Assembly (NCBI GenBank): GCA_025997215.1
Contig: BNUH01000002.1
Location: forward strand, 1-64,000
DNA: 64,000 nucleotides
Direction: 5' to 3'
Source of the DNA: Clostridia bacterium
GTDB lineage: Bacteria > Bacillota_A > Clostridia > Christensenellales > Aristaeellaceae
This document shows positions 1-7,766 of this stretch, piece by piece (positions within the stretch are counted from its first letter, which is position 1; each line of letters opens with the position of its first letter). Under the pieces are notes generated by a model, which was not told the DNA's origin, ran no database searches, and was given only the letters and a program-made list of their open reading frames with translations. Both the position numbers and the translations under genes were made by a program.

Positions 1-3
1 CAT
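1..3 (-). CDS. start codon of a minus-strand gene leaving the window
   Basis: Only the ATG is inside the window. It is preceded by AGGAGG (minus strand, 11-16) with a 7-nt spacer, and by a good promoter, so a real gene starts here. Identity cannot be seen. Two DnaA-box-like 9-mers lie upstream (139-147 and 197-205), so dnaA is one possibility, but this is a guess. Confidence 0.5.
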
Positions 4-32
4 ACGCTCGCCTCCTGAGTAGATCTTGGACT

Positions 33-61
33 ATTATACCACAGTCTCGCCAAATCCGCAA
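33..61 (-). promoter_or_regulatory. sigma-A promoter of the gene leaving at the left edge
   Basis: Minus strand: TTGCGG (56-61), 17-nt spacer, TATAAT (33-38) with an extended -10 TG. Transcription would start near 26, giving a leader of about 25 nt that contains the AGGAGG. Confidence 0.7.
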
Positions 62-138
62 CTAAAATATTCAACAATTTGACAAGAAAATCCGTCTGAT
101 TTTCCTTGTCGTTGTTGAGTTTTTGGGGTGCTTTGGAA

Positions 139-205
139 TGTGAATATCTGCCGAATTAGGGAGGATATGCTCACGTCGCTGGGCGTTGGGTATAAGTTAT
201 CCACG
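139..205. promoter_or_regulatory. two DnaA-box-like sites (weak)
   Basis: TTATCCACG at 197-205 (plus) and ATATTCACA at 139-147 (minus) each match the DnaA-box consensus TTATNCACA at 8 of 9 positions. Both lie upstream of the gene leaving the window. Two single-mismatch sites in a few hundred bases are not enough to call an origin. The rest of 62-438 shows AT-rich tracts and a run of Gs near 373-382 but no gene I can support. Confidence 0.25.
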
Positions 206-438
206 ATCATGGGTTGGGCGGATTGATGCGGGCGGCAGGTGGGGCGGCGCGTGTTGCGCCGCTCGACCGTGTTGCAGGAAATTATTTTGGCGAGTTGCTC
301 AAATGTTGCAAAACGCGAAATAATTAATTGGTTGTGGCCGAAAAAAGCGAGGAAAATCAAGGCTGAAAAATAGGGGGGGGGGTTTTTAGAAAAAAAAGAT
401 TCTCAAATTTGGAATGGCTGTTTTGCCCTGCCTACCCA

Positions 439-467
439 TTGACATCCCCCCATAAATATATTATAAT
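439..467 (+). promoter_or_regulatory. consensus sigma-A promoter of the tRNA cluster
   Basis: Exact TTGACA (439-444), 17-nt spacer, exact TATAAT (462-467). Transcription would begin about 30 nt before tRNA-Leu. Perfect hexamers are typical of stable-RNA promoters. Confidence 0.9.
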
Positions 468-503
468 CCCTCATGTTATCTGCTCCTTCTCCTACCGTGG
501 TCT

Positions 504-588
<85 letters not shown>

Positions 589-618
589 TTCGTAGGACCC
601 GGCATATACTATAACCGC

Positions 619-693
619 GCGGTAGTAGCTCAGTGGTAGAGTGCGACCTTGCCAAGGTCGATGTCGCGAGTTCGAATCTCGTCTACCGCTCCA
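619..693 (+). tRNA. tRNA-Gly (anticodon GCC), CCA encoded
   Basis: Acceptor GCGGTAG pairs with CTACCGC. The anticodon arm is CGACC-TTGCCAA-GGTCG, giving anticodon GCC. The T-loop TTCGAATC and a genomic CCA (691-693) are present. Confidence 0.95.
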
Positions 694-714
694 CCTCCAC
701 CCCTCACCCCACCC

Positions 715-788
715 GCGGGTGTAACTCAATGGCAGAGTTCCAGCCTTCCAAGCTGGATACGTGGGTTCGATTCCCATCACCCGCTCCA
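715..788 (+). tRNA. tRNA-Gly (anticodon TCC), CCA encoded
   Basis: Acceptor GCGGGTG pairs with CACCCGC. The anticodon arm CCAGC-CTTCCAA-GCTGG gives TCC. The T-loop TTCGATTC and genomic CCA (786-788) are present. Together with the upstream Gly-GCC gene it reads all Gly codons except those needing a C34 tRNA. Confidence 0.95.
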
Positions 789-815
789 CGTAGACTAGTA
801 GTCTGGATACAACAA

Positions 816-841
816 AGAAGCGCTGTGGAGACGCTTTTTTG
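816..841 (+). terminator. rho-independent terminator of the tRNA cluster
   Basis: Short stem AAGCG/CGCTT (818-822 with 832-836) followed by a run of six Ts. It lies about 30 nt past tRNA-Gly. Confidence 0.75.
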
Positions 842-973
842 TTTGTTCAGAAAACGGCTCAATTGCTAAGTTTTTTGTGATACGGCTTGAAAGTAGTTAA
901 GCGATAAGGTTGTTGGATATGGTACGATTCCCGTCGCGGATTATGTCCACACCGTGAACTATGTTTATGAAAT

Positions 974-1010
974 TGTGTGCTCTTTTGCCTCGGGCACAAA
1001 AGAGCACACA
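974..1010 (-). terminator. perfect 14-bp hairpin at the end of the prophage remnant
   Basis: TGTGTGCTCTTTTG (974-987) is exactly complementary to 997-1010 with a 9-nt loop. It sits just past the 3' end of the minus-strand prophage remnant. There is no long U-run on either side, so it may be a terminator or a remnant phage structure. Confidence 0.5.
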
Positions 1011-1029
1011 TGATCATAATTATTAGGAG

Positions 1030-1257
1030 TTATATGCATAATCCGATCTTAAATCCTGCATTTCTATTGTATACCGTACCCAGTTCTACACATCGGCAAC
1101 ACATGTATATGTCACTTCTGTCCCGTCCCTGAGCTTTACGCGAATGTCGTCTTTCATATATCTTGCCTTCCTCCATTGCGTGCGCGGTGCAGAAACGGGC
1201 GTCGCTCAGTTCGGGGCAGCCTGGGTAGGCGCATGGATGCTTAGGTTTATGTGGCAT
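1030..1257 (-). pseudogene. truncated phage HNH endonuclease (N-terminal part)
   Basis: Start ATG at 1257 overlaps the end of the upstream frame, as is usual in phage operons. The first ~45 residues (MPHKPKHPCAYPGC, then RFCTAH, then YERR) match the zinc-binding N-terminus of small phage HNH endonucleases that sit beside terminase genes. After about residue 47 the family pattern stops and no H-N-H motif follows, so the catalytic domain is missing, probably through a frameshift or deletion. Length is 75 residues against roughly 110-130 for the family. Confidence 0.6.
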
Positions 1258-2236
1258 GATCCGCGTCCCTGTTCTCTGCCAGCTCAATCGCAAACGCAAG
1301 GCGTGTGATTGCATGACCCAAATGGGAGTCCGTGTTATCGCCCGCCAGAAACGCAAAGCAATGGGCGATTGCGTGATTCAAGTGTTGCCGCGCGGGTATC
1401 TTTTTCCAATTATCCGAACCGTACTTGCGCTCACCTTCCGCAACTACCCTCGCCAGTGCAAACACCGCTTGCGGCGGCAGCATATCAAACGCATACGGCA
1501 GTTCGGATTGCTTCCCGCCTGCGTCGTTCGTTACTGTAGGCTGATCCGGTGATAATCCCTCGATCATAACTACCCCCATTTGGATCGTTTTGCCGTCGTC
1601 GGTGTAGATAGCGCCGTTTGCCATCTGCAACAGTTTATTTGACAGAACCGCAGCGTTTACAGCGGTAATCATTTCGCCCTTGACAGAAGCGATAAGGTTT
1701 TTCCTCATATCGTCGAGGATCGTCAGTTCCTTTGTTGAAAGCCGGACAGGAATTTCATTCATAACGCATTCAGGCAGACATAAAAAATCAGCACTTTTCA
1801 TGCTGATCGTTATATCTCCTATGCGTTTATAGATCGCTTCCTCCGCGCCTGGCTTCGGTTTGTAATTGAAAATAACCATCCCATCCCGCTTATCCGGTAT
1901 AAAGTATTGATCACGATACACGCCAATGTAGCGCCCCAATCGCTGACCCATATCAAGCAGGCGGAACTGCGCCCACAAATCCATCAACCCGTTTGATGCA
2001 GGCGTGCCAGTCAAGCCAGCCATCCTCTTGAATGTCATAAATGTCCGTGGAAGACAGCGGCAAACAACAGTTTGGTTCTGATTAAGCGGGGTCATCTCGT
2101 CAAATGGCTGGCCGGACAGAACCGCCTCGGCAATCTCGACGCAAGACTTCGGCGCAGCGGGTTTTTGAGTGCATGCCGCGCAAGCCAGTACCGTTAACAT
2201 AATCAGCAGGAATGCCGCGACGCGTTTCAGCCTCAT
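1247..2236 (-). pseudogene. chimera: DUF4358-like lipoprotein N-terminus + phage SNF2 helicase fragment + phage DUF5664 fragment
   Basis: One open frame of 329 residues made of three unrelated pieces. Residues ~1-50 are a lipoprotein signal (positive N-terminus, hydrophobic core, lipobox ending ACAAC) plus the start of a DUF4358-type protein, the usual third gene of MBOAT/DHHW cassettes. From ~60 to 215 it is the C-terminal half of a phage SNF2 helicase (MAGLTGTPASNG, LGRYIGVYRDQYF, then SNKLLQMANGA). From ~235 to the end it matches phage DUF5664 dATP/dGTP diphosphohydrolase N-domains (YAFDMLPP, GERKYGSDNW, HLNHAIAH). The start shares one base with the upstream DHHW stop and has AAAGGAG before it. 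I infer two deletions that happened to keep frame; function is unlikely. Confidence 0.75.
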
Positions 2237-3771
2237 CAATTCGTCTCCTTTGTCAGAGGTATTGTATGTGTATAAATATAATTGGCTAATATGGGATATG
2301 CCACGTTTCGCATGTGGTAACCATCCGGCTCGGCGAACGCTTTGGCGAGTGTGCCGCTGCCGTCGTCGAACAGCCAATTAGTGTATAAGACGTAAACGTT
2401 ATACTCTTCGGCCAGGTGGTACAGCATCTCATTAAACGCGCGCACACGATCGTTTGTCAAACTCGGATACGCTTTCAGCACGTTGGACGTGACGGGCGTC
2501 ACTTCGCATATGAAGAACAGCGTGTTCGGCAGTGCGGTGATGAGCTGATCGAGCAGTTTGCGGTACATATCGACAACGCTTTCGGGGCGCATAGTGTCGA
2601 TACCGTTCACCCCCAGCCACAGGTAGACCACATTCGGCTTGCGCCATTTCAGCAGATCCACCAGCCGCACGGATTCGCCGTTCAGTTTGAAGTTTTTGTG
2701 CTGAGCCGCCTGCGTCACACCTACGGCGCTATAAAGTTCCCCAGCAAAATACCGAGGGTCAAACATCTCAATCCGCCCGAACAGTCCGGCCATTTGCGGC
2801 GCGAGCATATTCGCGTATGAGTCATGGATCATCACGATGTTTGTCGAACCTCCGCCTTCCAGCACGGCATGCCCGTTGTTGCCATACAAAAGGCATGCAT
2901 ATTTATCCCGACTGGAAGCCATGGCTTCCGCGTCGAACAGGCCGTCCAATGCCATGTCGTTGACGGTCAAACGCGCGTCGGACGTGCTGGTTAACCAGAA
3001 TTCGTCCGGTTCAACGAATGGGCTGGGCGACTGCGCGTAATACGAACCGAACGTACTGCCAAAGTTCTCGCGTTCCAACAAATTAGGCAATCCGTCAGCT
3101 GGAATATCCCAGGCATCGAGCAGCTCGGACAGCGCGGCGGCAGCTCCGACGTCAGTCCAGTGATGATCCGTGCGGAAGTAGAGCGGTTCAACACTCTTTG
3201 CATCCAGCAACGCGGTCAATGTGTCAATCGTCCGAACGTCCGGCATCACGCCGTCTAGCCCCGCGAACATACCCGCCGCGTTGTCGGCTTGATAGAATCG
3301 CGGCAGCTCTTCCGGGTACACTGCCGACGACAGCGGCACAAACATGACCGTTACGGGCACTGGTAGCGCGCGGGCCAGCTCGTTCAAGGCATCGGCGTTG
3401 GCCAAAGCTATACCCAGGTTGATTCCAGCCGACGGCTCGAACATCCAGCCATGTTCGCCGAACAACACCCCGTTTCGTTCGGCGTGGCCCAGGGCGGTAT
3501 CCCATACCGACTGAAGCGACGCCCACGCGTCACGAATGGGGAATTGGTCGCCCAGCGCATCCTCAAACCGCCGCTCCCACAGCCCATTCCACAGCGAATG
3601 CGCCTCCGGTACAGTATATCGCGTGAGCTGTCGATTTTCAAGCAATGATGCCGAACGCTTAGGCAGTAGGGCAGCCAAGATCAGCAGCGCGCACAATGCC
3701 ACCATCGTGATTGAAAACAGTGGGCATAGCTTGAATTTCTTTAACTTCTTAAATATTGCGAGCATCTTCAC
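2236..3771 (-). CDS. DHHW-motif SGNH-like acyltransferase/esterase (AlgX/AlgJ type)
   Basis: 511 residues with one N-terminal membrane segment (~17-37) and the body outside the cell. The motif D202-H203-H204-W205 in FRTDHHWTDVGA defines the DHHW/AlgX-AlgJ group, whose members move acyl groups onto extracellular polysaccharide together with an MBOAT membrane partner. A late block with LWLGVNG and DGYHMRN fits the SGNH core (Asp/His near the end). Start is GTG at 3771 (ATG at 3765 is an alternative), 13 nt after the MBOAT stop, so the two are one operon. The gene itself looks intact, but both neighbours are broken, so its substrate supply is doubtful. Confidence 0.8.
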   Translation of the reverse strand: MKMLAIFKKLKKFKLCPLFSITMVALCALLILAALLPKRSASLLENRQLTRYTVPEAHSLWNGLWERRFEDALGDQFPIRDAWASLQSVWDTALGHAERNGVLFGEHGWMFEPSAGINLGIALANADALNELARALPVPVTVMFVPLSSAVYPEELPRFYQADNAAGMFAGLDGVMPDVRTIDTLTALLDAKSVEPLYFRTDHHWTDVGAAAALSELLDAWDIPADGLPNLLERENFGSTFGSYYAQSPSPFVEPDEFWLTSTSDARLTVNDMALDGLFDAEAMASSRDKYACLLYGNNGHAVLEGGGSTNIVMIHDSYANMLAPQMAGLFGRIEMFDPRYFAGELYSAVGVTQAAQHKNFKLNGESVRLVDLLKWRKPNVVYLWLGVNGIDTMRPESVVDMYRKLLDQLITALPNTLFFICEVTPVTSNVLKAYPSLTNDRVRAFNEMLYHLAEEYNVYVLYTNWLFDDGSGTLAKAFAEPDGYHMRNVAYPILANYIYTHTIPLTKETN

Positions 3772-3784
3772 ACCATATCAATCC

Positions 3785-4621
3785 TTAGAATCTAAAGTAT
3801 AGGAAGGGGTTATAACCTTCATTGACCAGGGACGCTACGCACAGCAGCAACGCCATAAGAAACGCCGCAATCCGTATCGGAGCGGTTTTTGACACGAACC
3901 GCCACAACATCCGGGCGATTTTCGGTACGCATAACGCGCACGCAGCAATGAGCAGCAGCGCGTTTGAGGATGTTAGGAACCCCGCTATAAATTGCGTCAT
4001 ACCGTGTTCCAATGCGCCGGGGGTGATGGAGCGCCGCTTCAAGCCAGCCCGGATATCCCTGTACAGTACGATAGGACCCGCGATCAATTGTGGAAATAAT
4101 AGAATGAACAGCGCGCAATCCACCCAGGATTTGTCCGCCTCAGCCTCGCCGCGGTAAACGTCGATCACATACGCCTGTATCTGGAATGTGTAGAAACTTA
4201 TCCCCAGCGGGAGCGTCTGTCTTGGCACACCCATGAATCCCAGCAGGAATCCAGCATACTTAAACCAGAACAGCGAGCCGAAATTAAGCATCAGGGAAGC
4301 GAACAGGTATAGCCTGCGTTTCCAAGGCTGTTTGCTCCGGCTGACTGCCAGCGCGAGGCCGTAATTCGCCGCGCTCGACAGCAGTATCAGCAGCGCAAAC
4401 GACGGTTCACCCCAAGCGTAAAACACCACGCTAGCCGCCAGCAGGAACGCGTTGCGAGCTCTCGCGGGGAGTATCGCGTGGATGAAGATTACGCTCGGCA
4501 GAAACGCGACTAGGAAAACCAACGATGAAAAGAGCAAGAGGCCTACCTCCCGCCTCGCATTATATGCGAATCGGCGCAGGCGCGCAAGTTGCGGGCTGTT
4601 TTCGCGGAGAGGTAGTTTCAT
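3785..4621 (-). pseudogene. MBOAT acyltransferase (AlgI/PatA-like) with internal in-frame deletion
   Basis: Start ATG at 4621 has GGAGG 9 nt upstream. Residues 1-~215 follow AlgI/DltB-like MBOAT proteins: membrane helices, LPLGISFYTFQ, YVIDVYRGE, LFPQLIAGPIVLY. After EHGMTQFIAGF the protein jumps straight to the family's C-terminal helices and ends NPFLYFRF, the normal MBOAT terminus. The missing ~170-200 residues hold the DFSGYSD, FWRRWH and catalytic WHG histidine regions. At 278 residues it is far shorter than the usual 450-500. The frame is still open, but catalysis should be lost. Junction is near 3970. Confidence 0.85.
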
Positions 4622-4661
4622 GAACAGAAGCCTCCAAAAAATGAAACAGAGCCTCAACACG

Positions 4662-5465
4662 AGACTCTACTGCCATGCTGAATGTTTCTAATGCTGCTTG
4701 CGTAGGTTCAACACAGACGGCAAATATTTTACCAAACTGATCGCTATTTATGGTATACTAGCCCCCTCCTTACGCGCCGCCGCCCATCCGTAGCACCTTC
4801 ACTGCTTCCGGCAGCGTAAGCTTCCTTTAAGTAATCGAGCGACGCACGCAACGCATGCATTCTTACTCGCCTTCGAAATACTAAAGTATATTCTGTCAGC
4901 TCAATAGCAGCCGATATCATAACTCTGCTGTGCAGCGATAAAGCACGGTGGAATGTAAGGAAAATCGCTGCTGTGACAAGATTGAGCACAGACACAATTG
5001 GTCGATTGCATGCGAACAAACAGGATCATTATGACGATCAAACAGCATTTCGCTTTTGTGTATATTTGCCAATCGGGTCGGTACTTTCATTGTACTTGCT
5101 AAATCAGACAAATTGTATCAAATGCACTTTGACAGCATAAAGGTTTAACGATGCGTATCGGCTGCTTATGAACTACGAGACGCCAAAGAATACGATAGTA
5201 ATTTCGTTAAGTTAGTGTTTGATTAAGAAAGTCCGCGCCTACTGAAATAAGTGCGCGCACTTTCTTACGTTTTTGCGAACAATATTAGCTCGATGCGGAT
5301 AATTATTACTAGGTAATTATATTATGTTGTTCAGCATACTTTTGTTATCCTGTGTTATTGCAACATAATAATGATCGTCAAATAATATAATTATTGCTTA
5401 TATATACATATTGTAACTTCGGAACAAGAGGTTTATCATACCTTCGACAGGATCCTTAATCCTAA
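4662..5465. other. 800-bp stretch without a supported gene
   Basis: AT-rich sequence between the MBOAT operon and the broken NTPase gene. Open frames here (for example minus 4744-5019) show no recognisable family and no convincing ribosome site. The one clear object is a 14-bp hairpin at 5225-5266. An extended -10 (TGGTATACT) at about 4749-4757 has only a poorly spaced -35. Confidence 0.5.
5225..5271 (+). terminator. 14-bp hairpin followed by T-run
   Basis: AAGAAAGTCCGCGC (5225-5238) pairs with 5253-5266 with one mismatch and a 14-nt loop, followed by ACGTTTTT. It looks like an intrinsic terminator, but no gene ends before it, so its transcript is unknown. Confidence 0.5.
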
Positions 5466-6094
5466 CCTGTCACTGGGCAGTGGTTCACAAAAGAAGTCGC
5501 CCGGTATCCACTGCCTAAACTTACAAAAAGGAACGACACATTTCGGCGTAAGTTTGCAAACTTTTCATTATGGCGAGGCGATTCACCGCCTAATTATGGA
5601 GAGATTGGTGGTTTATGTCCTGCGTTCGAGCCAGATATTGTCGGAGAGTATTTTGTCATGCAATATTTTCAGGATAAAGCCATAGCACAATTGCTTATTG
5701 GAGCGACTTGGAGCAGACCTTATTATATGAGAGGTTTGTTACACGGCTTTATCAAGATTTTCCGGAAGAAGCTAGACAATATGACAAATTGTTTTCAGAA
5801 GTTGATTTATCGCGAACAGGCATTATAATTGAGAATCAGGCATTATCTGGTTATAAAAAACTAACTAAAATACTTGGTTGGCCTTAAGGATGTGCCAGTA
5901 TCGGAGATTATGCTTTTACTTTCTGTGAAAGCCTAACCAGCATCCCCCCATGGCCCGAAGGATTGACTCGTATCGGAGATTCTGCTTTTGAAAACTGCAT
6001 TGATTTAGTTGATGTTCCTGAAATACCTGAAGGCGTTAATGTTGGTAAAGATGCTTTCAAAAATACCCCTTGGGGAAACACAAAAAGCCCTTGA
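5466..6094 (+). pseudogene. degenerate STAND-like NTPase with C-terminal BspA-type leucine-rich repeats
   Basis: Conceptual reading joins two frames. From 5466 one frame runs WFTKEVARYPLPKL, then FANFSLWRGDSPP and GLCPAFEPDIVGEYFV; the phrase PDIVGEYFV is typical of STAND/NACHT-type ATPases. Near 5700-5750 the coding frame shifts: LLYERFVTRLYQDFPEEARQ continues to GYKKLTKILGWP, then an in-frame TAA at 5885. The same frame resumes at once as SIGDYAFTFCESLTSIP and RIGDSAFENCIDLVDVP, two LRR_5 (BspA) repeats, and ends at TGA 6092-6094. So the gene carries a frameshift and a nonsense codon and lacks its 5' part. Intact relatives combine a signalling NTPase with repeats, as in some defence or surface sensors; that role is inference. 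Confidence 0.6.
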
Positions 6095-6110
6095 CAATCA
6101 AGGGTTTTTT
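6088..6110. terminator. bidirectional terminator between the pseudogene and tRNA-Trp
   Basis: CCCTTGA (6088-6094) pairs with TCAAGGG (6098-6104), loop CAA, then six Ts on plus; on minus the stem is followed by GCTTTTTG. It overlaps the pseudogene stop and lies 27 nt past the tRNA-Trp 3' end. Confidence 0.85.
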
Positions 6111-6136
6111 GCAGGCATAGATACTCTATTTAGTTG

Positions 6137-6211
<75 letters not shown>

Positions 6212-6317
6212 AATCCGAACGTTAGTATATCATTAGCCGCAGATTTTGTCAATGGCGAGTAAACAATCTGCGCGGCAATAATCACCTAATTATCGCCAAA
6301 TTATCGCCAAATCATCG

Positions 6318-6938
6318 TCAATCTTCACCGTGCTGCGCTACCCCCAGCGCGTCCATCGCGGCGCGGAGCTGGCGCAAGTCCTCGTTGTACGTCTCCCGCA
6401 GCGCGCGTCTGTAGATCACGGACGCCGGGTGATACAGCGCGAATACCAGCGGCTGATTCCCCTCCAGCAGCCGCCCGTGCACATCCCCGATCGACAGCGC
6501 CTCGCCCGTGACCGCGCGCAAGGCCGTGTTGCCTAGCGTCACTATGAGGCGCGGCTTGACTAGCTCCGCCTCGCGCCGAAGCCACGGCTGCCACAGACCT
6601 ATTTCCTCCTGCGTCGGCGCACGGTTGACCGTCCGCCCGGCCGCGCTGATACGCGTCGGACGGAACTTCACCGCGTTGGTTATGTATAACGTGCTGCGGT
6701 CCAGCCGCAGCGCCGTCAGGAATGAATCCAGCTCCGCGCCAGCCTTGCCGACGAACGGGCGGCCCGCCAACGCTTCCTTCTCGCCGGGCGCTTCGCCGAC
6801 CAGCATCCACGACGCGTCGCGCGCGCCTTCGCCGAATACCAGCACGCGATCCTCGCCCACATATATCTGTCGGAAAAATTCCATGCATTCCTTGCGCAGT
6901 TGTGCCAGCGTCGCGGCCATGCCATCCTCCAACGTCAC
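6318..6938 (-). CDS. uracil-DNA glycosylase superfamily protein lacking Fe-S cysteines
   Basis: 206 residues of the family-4/5-like UDG fold: GEAPGE (48-53), GRPFVGKAGAELD (59-71), the YITNAVKFRPT segment (85-95) and YHPAS (169-173). These correspond to the uracil pocket and the late His motif. Unlike the gene beside it, it has only one cysteine (C18) and has Phe at 92 where the [4Fe-4S] ligand normally lies (NAVKFRP against NIVKCRP). It overlaps the upstream paralogue by 4 bp (ATGA), so the two are translationally coupled. Role: removal of uracil from DNA, or a specialised variant. Related cysteine-less versions occur in other Clostridia, from memory. Confidence 0.85.
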   Translation of the reverse strand: MTLEDGMAATLAQLRKECMEFFRQIYVGEDRVLVFGEGARDASWMLVGEAPGEKEALAGRPFVGKAGAELDSFLTALRLDRSTLYITNAVKFRPTRISAAGRTVNRAPTQEEIGLWQPWLRREAELVKPRLIVTLGNTALRAVTGEALSIGDVHGRLLEGNQPLVFALYHPASVIYRRALRETYNEDLRQLRAAMDALGVAQHGED

Positions 6939-7501
6939 GCGAGATCTTTCAGCAGTTGTAGTCTGTCCCGAACCGCCTTAAAATCCTCCCATGCCGGACG
7001 TTTTTTTGTCTCGTCGCGCAGCAGCGCCGCCGGGTGGAACGTCGGCATCATGAATACGCCCGCGCGTTCGACAAACTTCCCGCGTTCGCGCGTGATGCGA
7101 TGCTCCTCGCCCAGTATGAATTTCAACGCCGTCGCACCCAGCAGCACTATCACCTTCGGCTTGACCAACGCCACTTGCGCGCGCAGGAACGGCTTGCACG
7201 CAGCAGCTTCGTCGGCTTCCGGCACACGGTTGCCGGGCGGCCGGCACTTGACGATGTTAGCGATGTAAGTGTCCTCGCGGCGCATACCGATCGCCTCGAT
7301 CATACGCGTGAGCAGTTCACCCGCCGCGCCGACGAACGGCCGACCCAGTTCATCCTCGGTCGCGCCGGGGCCTTCGCCGATGAACATCAGGTCCGCGTCG
7401 ATATTCCCCTCGCCTGGCACAACGTTGCGCCGTGACTGGCACAACCGACAGAGCGTGCATGCGTTGATCTCGCTTAGTAAATCTTCCCAAGAAACGCGCA
7501 T
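6935..7501 (-). CDS. uracil-DNA glycosylase, family 4, [4Fe-4S]
   Basis: 188 residues, full length for family 4. Cysteines C15, C18, C86 and C102 are at the expected cluster positions (NACTLC near the N-terminus; NIVKCRPP and EAAACKPF later). The active-site motif is GEGPGATED (42-50), followed by GRPFVGAAG, and the late motif is PTFHPAALLR. It excises uracil from DNA as the first step of base-excision repair. First gene of a two-gene unit with its cluster-less paralogue. Confidence 0.93.
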   Translation of the reverse strand: MRVSWEDLLSEINACTLCRLCQSRRNVVPGEGNIDADLMFIGEGPGATEDELGRPFVGAAGELLTRMIEAIGMRREDTYIANIVKCRPPGNRVPEADEAAACKPFLRAQVALVKPKVIVLLGATALKFILGEEHRITRERGKFVERAGVFMMPTFHPAALLRDETKKRPAWEDFKAVRDRLQLLKDLA

Positions 7502-7516
7502 ACTATCCCCGCCAAA

Positions 7517-7735
7517 TCAACGAGGCATCACAACCGCGTCCGTAACATTCTTAAAGTAACCGGAAAATACCTGCGCCAGGTCGCCCTGCACCCATACCAC
7601 CAGGTTGATCAGCAGCACCAGCAACACCAGTATCAAGAATGTGCACCCGGCGATGCCGATGAAATCCAGCACTCCGCCCGCGACCTTATACCGCAGCATC
7701 CGCCGTGCGGCCCTATGTGTAATGCTCGGCTGCAT
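7517..7735 (-). CDS. small membrane protein, unknown
   Basis: 72 residues starting at ATG 7735, preceded by AAGGA at about 8 nt. Residues ~18-50 form one long or two short hydrophobic segments, flanked by an Arg-rich N-terminus (RAARRMLRYK). I do not recognise the family. It lies between the ABC exporter and the UDG pair on the same strand, so it is probably co-transcribed. Confidence 0.6.
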   Translation of the reverse strand: MQPSITHRAARRMLRYKVAGGVLDFIGIAGCTFLILVLLVLLINLVVWVQGDLAQVFSGYFKNVTDAVVMPR

Positions 7736-7766
7736 AACGATCACATCCTTCCGGTTATATAACGGA

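Noticed and set aside
34..360. 108-residue minus-strand frame near the left edge
   Set aside because: No family pattern, no ribosome site, and it runs through the promoter region of the real left-edge gene.
4744..5019. 91-residue minus-strand frame in the gene-poor gap
   Set aside because: No ribosome site, no recognisable domain; ends without an associated terminator.
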